Origin: Clarireedia homoeocarpa
Taxonomy: Eukaryota; Ascomycota; Leotiomycetes; Helotiales; Rutstroemiaceae
Direction of reading: 5' to 3'
NCBI GenBank assembly: GCA_001465935.1
Contig: LNKV01000057.1
Coordinates: forward strand, 73,563 to 137,562
Length of the DNA stretch: 64,000 nucleotides
The position numbers and the translations under genes were made by a program. This document shows positions 33,725 to 45,611 of this stretch, piece after piece. Below the pieces are notes generated by a model, which was given only the letters and a program-made list of their open reading frames with translations, made no database searches and was not told the DNA's origin. Every line of letters begins with the position of its first letter. Within the stretch, counting starts at the first letter, position 1.

Positions 33725-34442
33725 TGGTAGGACAGGTGATTACAAAAACGGATTACGACATGGAAATGTAGGATTATGTATACAACATCGATTGCATTGG
33801 GCGGCGTTCAGAAGTCTGCAAAATTAGACAAATAGATCTTCACTTCATCATACATCCGGAAGTTGATTGTGGCTTTTTTTTTCTGCAGTTCGGGAGCTGA
33901 GATTTGGCTCTCGCATGCACAGGCATATATATGCCTTGCAAACGAGCCCATGTCAGACGTTTGACGAGAAGTCTCCACCAGTGTCTTGCGGAATGAAACA
34001 TTTTCCTACTACGTTACTAGGTTGAAAAATTGCGGCTTGCGGATACGAAGCTTTACGACGCCATTCCCACAATAAAGGTTGACCGCTTACACTGAAGTAA
34101 ACGGCAGTTGAAGCCTTGGGTCGATAATTCCCCTATTATTAGAATTTGTAGCTCGTATCTACTAAGTAGTGCAGCTAGCTCGTATCTGCTAAGTAGTGCA
34201 GTGCTACCAGAAAACCAAAATATACCCTAAAGCTTAGCGTAGGGTCCGGTAATCCCCTTGAGGCTTCGGTAATCCCCTTGAGGCTTCGGTAATCCCCTTG
34301 AGGCTTCTCTTACCATACAGCTTTTCAGCTAGCCAACCTGGTTAACGTAACTCGCTGAGGATCGTCCGAAGTCAATTGATGTTTAAAATGAGCCGGACAG
34401 CCCTCGTGGATGTGCACTTGTTCATCTCAAACACATCTTGCA
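33725..34442. promoter_or_regulatory. Intergenic/promoter region with two tandem-repeat blocks
   Basis: It holds a two-copy block AGCTCGTATCTRCTAAGTAG (34150-34201). Three perfect copies of a 20-mer (34247-34306) lie 137-196 bp before the flavodehydrogenase ATG. A promoter role is inferred from position only. Confidence 0.55.
34247..34306. repeat. Three perfect copies of a 20-bp unit
   Basis: The unit CGGTAATCCCCTTGAGGCTT repeats at 34247, 34267 and 34287 without a mismatch. The block carries CCCCT runs, like the stress-element core AGGGG on the other strand. That resemblance is noted, not demonstrated. Confidence 0.95.
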
Positions 34443-36457
34443 ATGTTGTTCTTAAATCGCGCCCTCGTTGTCGTTGGACTTATTGGTAGAGCAGTAAGTG
34501 CTGCAGAATGGAGTAGTGAACAATGGGACGCAATCATTGTGGGTGCTGGGCCTGCGGGTATCATAGGTTCGTCGATATCATTGTTCTACTATGATTTGTA
34601 CATTGGTTGACCTCAAATCTTAGTCGCTTCCAGGCTTTGCGAGGCCGGTCTCAAGACATTACTACTTGAGGGAGGAGGTTTATCATACGGTGTAACCGGC
34701 GGTGATCTGGATGCACGACGACCAGTAAGTCTCTTCCTTTGAAAAGGTGGATAGCTTTTTGACACATCTTAGAGCTGGCTTGCCGGCACAAACCTGACAA
34801 GGGTCGATGTTCCGGGACTCTACTCATCAATTTTCAGTGATGGGGGAAATCTTATGTGTCAAGGCGTAGTGAACGCGTACGGGGGTTGCACCATTGGTGG
34901 AAACTCAGCTATCAATGCGGGCTTGTTCTTCGAACCCCCTGCTTCTGATTGGGACTTGTATTTTCCCGAAGGTGTAAGTGATTGCGGCAACAGAGCCATT
35001 TGCTTTGGTGTATTGAGACTAATATTGGCATAGTGGAAATCTACAGACATGGACGCAGCAATCCAAAGACTTTATGCTAGCCAGCCATCTACCAATCTTA
35101 CTTCCCAGAATGGCGTTCGATACTTACAATCAGGTTACGACGCAGCCAGAAAGTGGTTAGTCGACGGACTTGGATACAAGGACGTAGACATCAACGCACA
35201 AGCAGATGACAAAACCAAAGTTTTTGGGCATCCTATTTACGACTATGCGAATGGACAAAGAGGCGGTCCTGTAACCACTTACTTGCAGACAGCTCTTCAG
35301 CACGAAAATTTCCACCTACAGTCTTCGACCCAAGTGCTGCGGGTTGAACGGGAGGGTGATCACGCTACTGGTGTTATCGCTATGGTGAATGGATCCGAAA
35401 CATTTATTGCTCTTACTCCTACCGGCAGAGTGATTGCATCCGGAGGTGCTCTGCAAAGTCCAGGACTCTTGATGCATTCTGGAATTGGCGACCCAGCAAC
35501 TCTCGCAAGCCTTCAGGCTGCTGGAAAACTGTCCCAGAATATGACCAGCGATGACTGGATTAATTCCACATCCATTGGAGCTGGTCTCTTCGACAATCCT
35601 AATACCTTTATTGAGCTGCAAGGTCCGACTATTGAGGCTTATGCTTACTCTTACAACGATCCACTGGCAACAGACAAGGAATTATATCTGGACTCGCGTA
35701 GTGGCCCCTATGCTACTGCTGGACAGACTTCGGTTTTCTGGACTACTATCACACATGATGATAACAGCGTTGCTGGCTGTAAGTACACCCTACTTTACTA
35801 TTTACACAAATTCCTTTGCGCCACTCTATGATCACCACCATTACCCCTTAATTTTCTAACACCCAGACTTAACATTTCTCCTTCCTCTTCACCATAATAT
35901 TTCCGAGAAATTATATAATAACAAACAATTATCCAGTGCAAGGAACCATTGGTTCATCCGGCTACGCCGACTTCAACACCAACAACACCATAACCCTCAA
36001 TATCTACGGCACATCCGGCCTTCTCTCCACCGGCCGCGTTGTTCTCGATAACAACGGCATCCCCGGCGCCTCCGGCGATGTCTACTACTCCAACCCGCGC
36101 GACGCTCTCGACATCAGCACCTTCATCTACGACATCTTCCAAGCGCTTCCCGCCGCCGGTCTCACGCCCATGAACATCCCACAGACGGCCACGCGCGAGC
36201 AAATCGAAACGTACATCACCACTGGGTCGTCGTATGCGCGCGGCCAGGTCAATCATTGGAGCAGCAGTTGTAGGATTGGCGCGTGTGTAGATACGGATAC
36301 GAAGGTGATTGGAATGAGCAATTTGCATGTGGTGGATGCGAGTATTGTGGCGCCGTTGACGGTGAATCCGCAGTTTGGCGTTATGGCTGCGGCGGAGAAG
36401 GCAAGTGAGAGGATTTTGGGGTTGTTGGGATTGTGTGTGGCTGGTGTTTGTGTTTGA
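34443..36457 (+). CDS. Secreted GMC flavoenzyme, cellobiose-dehydrogenase-like flavodomain (AA3), 563 aa
   Basis: Five exons: 34443-34566, 34624-34724, 34773-34973, 35034-35778 and 35937-36457. A signal peptide (ALVVVGLIGRAVSAAEW) precedes the FAD motif DAIIVGAGPAGIIVASRLCE. LAGTNLTRVDVPGLYSS and YGGCTIGGNSAINAGLFF are CDH-like. RVIASGGALQSPGLLMHSGI is the second GMC signature. The C-terminus has the catalytic pair HWSSSCRIG (His about 497) and DASIVAPLTVNPQFGVM (Asn about 534). There is no upstream cytochrome-b domain and no cellulose-binding module, so it is a lone flavodehydrogenase. The likely substrate is a cello- or other oligosaccharide, passing electrons to quinones or LPMO. Exon 5 is markedly GC-richer than exons 1-4. 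An ATG 33 bp upstream would extend and spoil the signal peptide. Confidence 0.9.
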
Positions 36458-36724
36458 GGAGGGGAAGATGGATGTTTAGATGCCGTTGTGTGAGGATGTG
36501 CGGTGGATGGTTGGAAGTTCCTAATCGGAGTCTAATAAGCAGTACACGACATGGTAGACTATATTATGCTAGCAAATTGTTTAATATTAATGATAGTAAT
36601 TCCTCAAGTTCCTCCAAATTATCGAACGTGTTGAGATCTACCGTCTGTTCTGTGAGCCTCATGTCCTCAACGGTTCTTCATTTCTAAGTGCGGATATGTC
36701 CGTTTCTTTTTATACTATATCATA

Positions 36725-36803
36725 TGTCTGATTGTTCAAGTCAAACTCGGACATAGAGAACTTAGTTATCTACTTTCAAGAAAAGATATCTCAAAGTGTA
36801 TAC
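36725..36803 (+). repeat. Dispersed AT-rich repeat, copy R2
   Basis: It begins TGTCTGATTGTTCAAGTCAA and continues GAGAACTTAGTTATCTACTT and AGATATCTCAAA, aligning with the 38.4-kb copy. It is degraded relative to R1 and R4. Confidence 0.6.
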
Positions 36804-37031
36804 TTCAGTCTTACATATCTAACCTTTGATGTTAGTCGATCGATGAACTGGTATATCTACCGGTGCATGAACGAACAAACTATGGAGCTACTGGACGTAT
36901 CAGGAAGGCTTACGAAAGAGAGAAACTACAAAAGTCAAATCGAAGTATAATGTATCTTTAAGTGCACTAATTCATCGACCAACTTCAGGTTTCAATCATA
37001 GATTTGTTCATTTTTAAAAATACTAAGTCAT

Positions 37032-37107
37032 ATATCTGATTATTCAAGTGAGGTCTGAACATTGACAACTTACATATATACTTGCTAACTAAAAGAGAGA
37101 GCTCAAA
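37032..37107 (+). repeat. Dispersed AT-rich repeat, copy R3
   Basis: It begins ATATCTGATTATTCAAGTGA and continues TCTGAACATTGACAACTTAC and ATATATACTTGCTA, the same order of blocks as R4. Confidence 0.65.
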
Positions 37108-37559
37108 AGAAATTAGTACAGCTACTGTTGATAGAAGATAGTCTAGTAGCGAAAACTCCATGTAGTAAAAGATTGAATCCAAACACTACGTCGGCTGCCC
37201 ATATAGTAATCCGCAGCGAACAGAATCATAAAGTGTTTGGAAGATACAAACCACATCAACTACTTATTATCATTTTGAACGTCAATGCGGAGGAATGGAC
37301 CTTCGCTGACTCTTGCTTCTCGAAAAAGTCCTCATGTGTGGTATCCTGTCCAATCCTCTGATGATTTGTAAGTATTATCCCTCAAATTTCCTCCTGCTAT
37401 CCGCCTCGACCTCGGGGAATCTTCACCGAAGACTTCTTTCCCACTGAGATGCCTCTGATCTCTGCCAATGTGTCTCTAATGGCCGGGCTGGTTGGTGTAA
37501 CGACGTGTTCTTTCACATGCATACCTCCGTCAAGCCAACCCGCCAACTGATCATTGAGA

Positions 37560-38128
37560 TATAGATGGCCGGAGAACTGCTAAATGATCTTCTGCCCGTC
37601 CCGTTCACATCTGAGGTGCCATAGTTGACGCCGTGGACCCGATTTGTTCGATTTTCATGATGACTGGGGACTCCATTCAAATCTTTACCAATGACACAGG
37701 TGCAATTATCATCGAAGCTGACGCCATTTTGTCATTTTTGCATGCGAACAGGAGCGTTTAGATCGAATGCTTCTCCTACTCGGGCACTGTCCTAACTAAG
37801 ATTGGCAGTCTCGTATTCAAGCATTTTGATGAATTTGTAGAAACCCGAGGCAATAATTGCTCCAAGGAAGGGACCGAGTCAGTAGATTCACTGATAGCCA
37901 TTGAACTGGTGGCTTACGACGTAAGGGCTGGAAAAAAAAAAAAAGTGCAGGGTTAACGGAGCCTCCGGTGAAGTAGAGACCTGATAGTTTGTATTAGAAT
38001 GGGTGGTCGAGCCAGGACAAAGAGCAGCGTCAGGGTTTAGTGTTACAACAAGTTAGCAAATACATACATGTCAGTTCAGCAACAAACAGTGACAAGCCAA
38101 TCTCGATTGGGGTCAAGATAAACAGTGG
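37560..38128 (-). pseudogene. Decayed aquaporin/MIP-family gene, C-terminal half
   Basis: Reading leftward, TPIEIGLSLFVAEL is joined across an intron-like GTATGT...TATCAG to YFTGGSVNPA, the second NPA box (about 37945-37953). After a frame disturbance at a 13-nt T-tract come SPYVVSHQFNGY, then two in-frame TGA stops where Trp is expected (HW.YW position). LGPFLGAIIASGFYKFIK and MLEYETAN follow, typical of fungal aquaporin C-termini, then one more stop. The exon-intron layout survives although the frame does not, so this is a relic of a spliced gene. The N-terminal half with the first NPA box was not found upstream. Confidence 0.75.
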
Positions 38129-40324
38129 TAGTGTAGCTCACAGAGCTTGACACTTGCCTGAGAGACTTGGAGGTGGTAGACGGGTCGAGTTGAACCTCAG
38201 CCCAGCATCTACAAATATGCTTGGATGCAGGAGACCTTGCTTATGGTAATCTTAAAATGCGATCGTAAACAGGGCATGTGTATGAATTCGCGAGGCTTGT
38301 AGACGCTATGTTGAAAAACAGGAGTTTTGCACGATTTGACTTGGGAGGAGATAATGTGCATATACATCTAATATGAATTGACAGATGCGTTATGAGCAGC
38401 GGGTAGAAACAACTAGTGGGCGTACTAACCATCCGACTAGTCTCAGATGTCTGATTGTTTAAGTGAAATTTGAACTTTGAGCACTTGTGTATCTATTTGT
38501 CCAAGTAAAATTTGAACATTAAGAACTTATATATATACTTGCTAGAATATAGATCTGAGAAGTAACATATATTTTGATTAAGTATCGAAGTTTTGAAGCG
38601 AAGTCAGATAGGTAGTACACCTACAAGATATGCTAGGAGAGTATAGCAGTATATGAATCCAGAGGCGAGAACGGATAACAAATGAAATGAGTAAGGAAAA
38701 CATTTCGGCTCTTTCTGTTTGTTATTTCATGTTATCCTTATCCATAACATAACAATTGCATCATTACCTCTATTGAAATATTCACAGTAAGTGGTTTTCC
38801 ACCACAGCATGTATTCTATGCTGTCGCATGCTTGCAGTACTCTTCATAGAATTGTTCGATAGACACTTAATCGAAACATGATGGTCGCTTGGCGAAGACA
38901 TTGCATAGATGAATGTCTGATCGTCATCTGTTCGGAGACAATCAGAGATCAGAAACTCTTCATTCTGAAGAACTTCCATGGGCATAGCCTTGTAAATGCG
39001 TATATGCGATAGCTGTTATCAGCGTACCGTCCGAGGCCCGGGTGGCCGTCAGAGAATACGAACGACTATATGAAACACCTCCAAGGTTACAACGTGCAGG
39101 AGTCATTGTATAACATGCCTGCCAGCCAGTCGGACCATTCATCATGAACTCACCGAGAGGAACTGGGTGCTTCATCGAAACATGAATCAAATACCTGAAT
39201 CATAGACAGACATTGCAGAACCGTGAATCTCACGAAGTGAATTTGGCAGGCTGACAACATGATGTGGCATAGAGGGGCCATGCATGAATTAGCTAGTTGA
39301 ATAGCTTGGAATAAGAGCGGAAAACCCCTCACTCTTTAATGCATGTGTGGTTCTTAGTGATTTTGGAGGGGTACTTGCACCACCAGCCTTAACAGTTCGC
39401 CACAGGGAAGAATGTCATACAACACTGCTTATGCGTCCACTAGAAGCACAGTTCGAACAACAAGCACCACTCTCATATTCAGCAGAGGTCTGGAGCTTGA
39501 CTGTAGCGGGATGGAGACAGTTGGCATAAAGGCCACTTTAGCGGCGAATTCGTTCCTGCTGATGAGACCCATTCCACCTGGCCAGTGGGATGCTCGGAGG
39601 AACAGGGCCAGTCCTTTGACGTGAAGGGATAGCTAAAGAAGAACCGTGAAGTGTGTGGCCTCCACTGACAAGACGTCTGAGGAAGGTGAGCGGATATATC
39701 GAGGGAAACGCGGTGGCGGTGACTTTCTGTCGATGAGGAAATAGCTACCATCTTAGATTTGATGAGAACAGCCAACCAGCTGCCGAAGAAGTTTTAAAGT
39801 CATGAGAGATGATGGAGTGGGCTTTGCATGCTTTCGAGAGCAATTCGCAGTTTCCAGTGTGCAAGAACAATGTGAATCAGATCATTCACGAGACGAGCAA
39901 ACGGCAAAAGCAAAAGCAAACACAAAAGACAAAAAGACATTTGTCATCTGAGGAGGCAATGACTTATGTTCCAGCCTGCGTGGTGTGATCTACAAGGTAC
40001 AGGACACCAACACCTGCACAGCTGCACTCATATCCCGCTCGGTTACAGGGTAAGAGGGTCAGCCACAATTTGAGCGTCACCCCATACTAGCTCCCAAGGA
40101 CATTCATTCCAACTGCTATACAACTTCTCCCAACTTCCACTTCCGCTATTGATTCCATCTTTTGCAATAATAAACCACCGTACCGAGTACTGAATTTCCT
40201 CGCCCTCGAGTTTCGAATGCGACCCAGCTCGTGCAAGAGGCAGCTGCAGAGCTGAAGAAGTTGTTCTACCCATCTGCGCCCCCTCGTGATAAATTTCAAG
40301 ATACGACACGATACGATACCCATC
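38129..40324. other. Gene-poor AT-rich region
   Basis: It holds repeat copy R4. Several minus-strand frames of 60-98 codons (38782-38985, 38960-39190, 39479-39775) look partly protein-like but have no motif I recognise and cannot be joined into a convincing gene. They may be remnants of a decayed gene. The last 300 bases are the RING-gene promoter. Confidence 0.5.
38449..38622 (+). repeat. Dispersed AT-rich repeat, copy R4 (best copy, partly duplicated)
   Basis: The left half of the repeat occurs twice in tandem: TCTGATTGTTTAAGTGAAAT, then TTGTCCAAGTAAAATTTGAA. The full block GAACTTATATATATACTTGC, TAGAATATAGATCT and ATATTTTGATTAAGTATCGA follows. It has the same right end (AGTACACC) as R1. 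Confidence 0.75.
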
Positions 40325-43126
40325 ATGCGAGCGCCAAGAGTCGTAATAATCGTTGCTTTCCTCCTTACGACTTTCTTCCTTACCTTTGTATCCCTGCGAT
40401 CTTCTCATCCACCAGCGACCGTGTCAGCTTCTTCGACAGTCCCAAAAACAGGAATAAAATCTTTGTTTTCCAGTCGAGCCCCGTTCTCGTTGTTCCCCCC
40501 CAATGCGATCATAACCCTCACTCACGATAACACAACTGCCTTTTTGGCGAGACCTGCAGCGTTTGGGCCATTACTCCCTTCGGATGGCCTCAAAGGGCAG
40601 TTATGGATAGGTAGTGGGTTTGGAGATGATAGCGTTCGGCAGGATTTCGTAGCCGCAGGTGCTGAGGGCGAATTAGGGTGCAGTGATGTACCAAATTGGG
40701 TGGATAGCTTTGCAAAGTCCGGCGCGGTAACCCTGGATAGAGAAGATATGTTCACGACGACGACTAGCAAATCAGAATCTAGCAAGAGATCGAACGGGAG
40801 GGAAGAGAATTTTGGTGATAAGAAAACAGTAAAAGGCAAATCTGCAATCAAGGAGAATGGCAAAACGGAGCCTTCGGTTGACGACGGAACTGACGACTAT
40901 TTACATCATCCTCTACCTGGCTCAGCAGTATCGAAACCTACCGACAAACAAGCAGCAGATTCCAAGGGCAATCATGCAGACATTCAATCAATACAGGAGA
41001 GTGCTGAGATAGCGGGCAAAATTGTACTTCTTAGCCGTGGTGGCTGTGGATTTTTGGAGAAGGTTAAATGGGCGCAACGTAGAGGGGCAAAAGCTTTGAT
41101 CGTTGGCGATGATAAAAGCGGTGGACCACTAACGCAGATGTACGCCCGAGGTGACACTTCGAATGTTACTATTCCAGCGGTCTTTACCTCACGTACTACA
41201 GCCCATCTTCTATCTTCGCTCATAGGACAGGTCACTTTCACGGAGGGCTCGGTCGACGAGGGTGGCAAGACGAAGATAAAATCCCAGGAAAAGAATGATA
41301 AGCCCAGAAAAGCTGGGAAGAAGGTACCAGGACCTACATTTACCCCTACTACAGCGACTTCGAAGTCTACCTCAACGGCTCGAGCGAACTCCAGAAAGTC
41401 AGCAAAGGCATCCTTGAAGACTGACGAAAAGTTGACACCTATTGAGACGGAAAAACCGGGTTGGTTTAGGTCCTTATTCTTTGGTGGTGGTGGTCGAAAC
41501 TTGAAGATAGACAGTAGTAGACCCCCAAGCAGCGGTCAGCTGGATTGGGTACTGGTAGATGATTGGAAAGACGACGACAACCGCGGCACAAAAAAGATTT
41601 CCGCGTCTAAGTTTAGCGACAAGGACAAGCCAGAGATAGACAAGAAAACTCAGCAGAACGGTAAGAATGGGAACAAGCCTGCTTTGGCGGATGACTTCGT
41701 TATTGGTGTTCAAGACTGGCGGGATCCAGACTTGGTGGGTTCAGCCAACATCAAAGAGTCCGAAGAAACGGGCAAAGGCAACTCCAAAAAAAATAGCAAT
41801 CCAGATGCCGACAAATCTAAAAATGAGTTACCTCAGCCTACAAATACCGGAAAGAAGAGTCTAGGCAATTCGCAACAAGAAGAATCTGAACAGACACCAA
41901 AACTGCGAGGGGGTAGTATTACACCGGGGAGTGGTGAATATACCGCGACACTTTCTTCGGACGTCGAAAAGGCTAAAGGCAAAGAAGCTATGAAAGATTC
42001 CGGCTCCGGAGGTAGTAAATCCAAGGGAATCTTGACCACAATATTTGGTGATGACGAAGAAGATTTCGAGTTCATTGTACCTGGATCTAGTAGCACTGGT
42101 AGTGTTGATATTGATGACGAAAGCAACGAAGAAAACGATGATGACAGTGGCGACGAGGAAGAGGGGCTATGGGTTACATTGACACCCACTCATGGAGCTA
42201 GTCCTTTCCTGGATACTTTATTAGTACTGGTTGTCAGTCCTTTGGTCACCTTGACTGTAGTTTACGCGCTACTACTACTCAGATCCAGAATAAGACGCCG
42301 CCGCTGGAGAGCACCAAAATCAGTTGTTGACAAACTTCCTGTCAGGACTTACCAAACAATCAACAACAGTGGTAATCAGTCACCTCTTCTTCCATCTCCA
42401 ACGAGTTCCTCCGCCACCACCCCTCTTCTTCAACATCAGACCCCTAGCCGACCACGCCCTAGGTCGCAAACCACAACCGGAATACCCGAGCCTGGAGATC
42501 TATCTCGGGTCAATTCAGTACCGTTGCAAGTTCCGACTCTCATGTCCCCACCTCGCGGTAATGAGCGTGAGAAGAACGTCGGCTCGCCAAGCCAGTGGAA
42601 GAAATATATGGGCAAACAAGTCGAATGCGTTGTGTGTCTGGAGGAATATGTCGATGGGGTCAGCCAAGTAATGAGCCTGCCATGTGGCCATGAGTTTCAT
42701 GTGGATTGCATGTGAGTAACAATCGAGTCTTTCTGCCAAACGCATCTAACTAACATAATCCTTAGAACCCCCTGGCTGACTACTCGTCGACGAACGTGTC
42801 CGATTTGTAAAGGCGATGTTGTACGATCTCTTGCTCGAGGTTCTCCTTCCAGTCCACGGTATGAGCCGTACCGAGACGATGATAGTGACGATGATGTACA
42901 AGCTCAAGCTGCCGAGACTGTCAACAGGTCGTCATCAGCGGCACTTCCAATATCCCGTGATCTCGAGGAAGAAATGGCAGATGATCTCGAATCGGGCACG
43001 TCGCAGCCGTCGCGCAGACGAGCAGACGGAAGTTCTCGAATAGGAAATCTGCGAAATATAATAATAGGAAGTCTTAGGTCTCCTTCAAGAAGTCCTGGGC
43101 ACGAAGAGTCTGATCGAGATCGGTGA
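40325..43126 (+). CDS. PA-TM-RING E3 ubiquitin ligase, 915 aa
   Basis: Two exons: 40325-42711 and 42766-43126. An N-terminal signal anchor (VVIIVAFLLTTFFLTFVSL) leads into a lumenal region. This contains a protease-associated-like domain around residues 220-300 (AGKIVLLSRGGCGFLEKVKW, AQRRGAKALIVGDD, TIPAVFTSRTTAHLL). A long Lys/Ser/Asp-rich linker follows, then a second transmembrane segment at about 628-652 (FLDTLLVLVVSPLVTLTVVY). The cytosolic RING-H2 finger is CVVCLEEY...LPCGHEFHVDCI...CPIC (from about residue 768). The splice changes the last exon-1 codon so that the finger reads DCITPWL. This is the layout of GRAIL/RNF13-type endomembrane ligases. The substrate is unknown. Confidence 0.9.
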
Positions 43127-44335
43127 AAGCATCTATATTTTTTATTGAGAAACGGGCAGAAAGAGGAAGCGATCTACGTAATCTTTTGATCATCTTCAGA
43201 GCTGTTTTAATCCTTCTGGGGATTTTGAACAACAGCGACTTGAAGATGGAATTGTCTCTTTTGTATTGGTGCATAGGATGAAGGGGCAAGGCACTTCTGA
43301 AGGTCAGGATTATGGGCATGGATGGCGCATATCACTCATTCATTAACTACATATTTTTTTTTTCTTGTCATTTTTATGCGTGTCATATTTCAGTGTGTGC
43401 CATGTGTGTGATGGTATGAATTAGGACGACTGAGTGACAAGGGACGATGATTAGGGGATGAGGCTCTGGTCGATACCGGATCTGATACTGCGCATGGAGT
43501 GTAAATCATAGCTAGGAAATAGCTCGTAAATAGAGAAGTGAACGAAGGCTTAGGAACGATTTCCAAATCGTGGGTAGTTCATTGGCTGAGGACTTACTAA
43601 TTGGTCCTTTTGGAACGGGAATACCAGTGAGCAGCAGGACGGATGACTTCTGATACGTGCATGTCAGGATTCATGAAAAGTGATCATTCCCATCCCATGA
43701 AATATCGATCTGACCCAAGCTGGTGGTGTGGTGACGACCTTTTTGACTTCGCAGTTGCGATTTCGACCAATCGGTTATTTTTAGAAGAAGCTTGGACATT
43801 TCCAAGTCCGTCTCCGCTTACCGCTCTCCACGAATATGCATCATCATCTACCCTTCGTGCGGCAATTCCAGCCATCGCATGCCGGACCCTGCTTAGATGC
43901 ATAGTGATGTCTTCAACCATCTAAAACTCTTGATGGCTACACGTTCCCCTCTCCTAGTACAGCTGATTGACTCACCTTTTCTTTTTACATAAGGGGGTCA
44001 GCTTCGAACCTCGAGAAAGCGAATATAAGCTATAACAGTTGTTGCACGAGCTGGCTCTGCATGATCTCAAGACCTGCTTGTTTTGTCGAGATAGACTAAC
44101 TTCGTTACACCCAATTCTTGGCGCGAAAAGACATGCGCTTTCCTACGATATAAAGACCGCCTTATATACTCATCGGCGAACGGTATAAGCCAGAAGAAAG
44201 TCGACAAAAGCTCGGGTCAACTGGCGAAATCTGCAAGTGGCAACCCTCGCAAGGACCGCATTAGACTCTCGGCGCATTGAGTCCTCAACAACTTAGGTTC
44301 CCTCAACGGGAGTTATACGAACGTTATAAACAAAA
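43127..44335. other. Intergenic region, RING-gene 3' flank to VPS62 promoter
   Basis: About 1.2 kb with no credible gene. The frame pair at 43643-43924 and 43684-43920 lies on both strands of the same segment and has no motif. A TTCGAACC box near 44002 is not accompanied by a tRNA structure. Confidence 0.55.
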
Positions 44336-45611
44336 ATGACTACGACGGAGAAATCAGATATGACTATCGATAAAGAGGAGAAGGGGGGCGTGGTCGGGGC
44401 GAAAAGAATAGCAAGATGGAGATGTTGCCCAGGACCAACCGTCTATTTGGAGGTAATATCGCATGCGGAGATATTGGGCCGAAGTAGATGCTGACTCAAG
44501 TTCTGCGAAGGTTGTAGTTATTGCCCTACTCATTGTAGTGCTCCTCCGCCAACAACACCAGCTTGGGTGCTTAACGCTGGCAGCTTTGGGTTTCACTACA
44601 GCATCTGCAAGACCAAATACCACTCTGCCGAAATATGTTTTCGACTATGGTAGGCACTCCAATTATATCCTGGATATTCATCACTAATCTTTTTCTTATG
44701 TAGCTCCCCTTGTATGGCTGGACGAAGCCGAAACCTACTTTCCATCGGACATGCAAGCGCAAGTAGCCAATACTCGACCGCAAGTAAATAACACACTCAT
44801 TCCTTCCGACAATCTTCCATCTCCTCTTAATCTCAGTAACCTCGCTGCTCTGAATAATTGGGGACCTGATGTCTACCTAACATCTATCGTCGACGTTACC
44901 ACCTCACCCGCCTTCCTCACCGGCGTTGTACCTTCCAGCACAACCGGGCGCACCGAGTCCGCGATATCCTGCGTCGTAATTCTCTCCGATCATCGCGATA
45001 ACACTGGCACGACCGACGTCTTCTATATGTATTTCTACGCCTACAATCAAGGAAACACAGTTTTGGGCCAGGAGCTTGGAGATCACATTGGAGATTGGGA
45101 ACACAACATGATACGCTTTGTGAACGGGACCCCGCAAGCTGTATGGTATAGTCAGCATTCGAACGGCGAAGCATTCTTATATTCTATTGTGGAGAAGAGC
45201 GGAAAACGTCCAATAACGTATTCGGCCCGCGGAAGCCATGCAAATTATGCCACGCCTGGAACGCACGATCACACAATACCGGATCTCAATCTACCTGGCG
45301 GACTTCTACAAGATTATACATCGCGTGGCACGCTCTGGGATCCTGTGCTTAGCTCCTATTTCTACGAGTACGATATTGCGAATGAGAAGTTCTCAGCAGC
45401 GGATGAGAAGAGTCCGGTTAGCGCCATGGAGTTTGAGGGTAAATGGGGCGATGCGCAGTATGCTAGTACCGATCCGAAACAGAAACAGTTCTTCGGATTC
45501 TGGAAATACGTGGGTGGTCCCACCGGCCCTAGGGATAAGCAGTTGGGGAGGAAGAAGATCTGTCCGGATAATGGGATCTTGTGTATTATACGGGATAGAT
45601 TGGGTCCGTGA
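44336..45611 (+). CDS. VPS62: VPS62-like vacuolar sorting/lumenal protein, about 387 aa
   Basis: The preferred model has three exons: 44336-44452, 44511-44649 and 44704-45611. The first begins in good context (CAAAAATGA). It is joined by a 58-nt intron with a GCTGAC branch to VVVIALLIVVLL, giving a type II membrane anchor. An alternative start at 44463 (MRRYWAEVDADS) reads straight into the same frame and gives 364 aa. The family core is clear: FDYAPLVWLDEAETYFPSD, then GDHIGDWEHNMIRFVNGTPQ and AVWYSQHSNGEAF. TYSARGSHANYATPGTHDHT and the terminal GPTGPRDKQLGRKKICPDNG complete it. Yeast Vps62 is needed for cytoplasm-to-vacuole trafficking; the biochemical role is unknown. Confidence 0.85.

Larger units (their letters stand above)
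36458..37559. other. AT-rich region 3' of the flavodehydrogenase, with two repeat copies
   Basis: No intact gene is seen. It contains dispersed-repeat copies R2 and R3. From about 37370, minus-strand fragments may be the C-terminal tail of the aquaporin relic, for example a stretch beginning after a TTTAG acceptor-like site and reading QFSGHLYLNDQLAGWLDGG. Confidence 0.5.

Noticed and set aside
37560..38128. RIP as the cause of the aquaporin stops
   Set aside because: Stops are TGA from TGG, whereas CpA-to-TpA mutation would mainly give TAG; evidence for RIP is not adequate.
38782..39775. Minus-strand frames that look partly coding
   Set aside because: They cannot be joined with credible splice sites and show no known domain; kept only as possible relics.
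43990..44070. Possible tRNA on the minus strand, from a GGTTCGAAGC box
   Set aside because: No matching A box at the right distance and no acceptor stem could be drawn.
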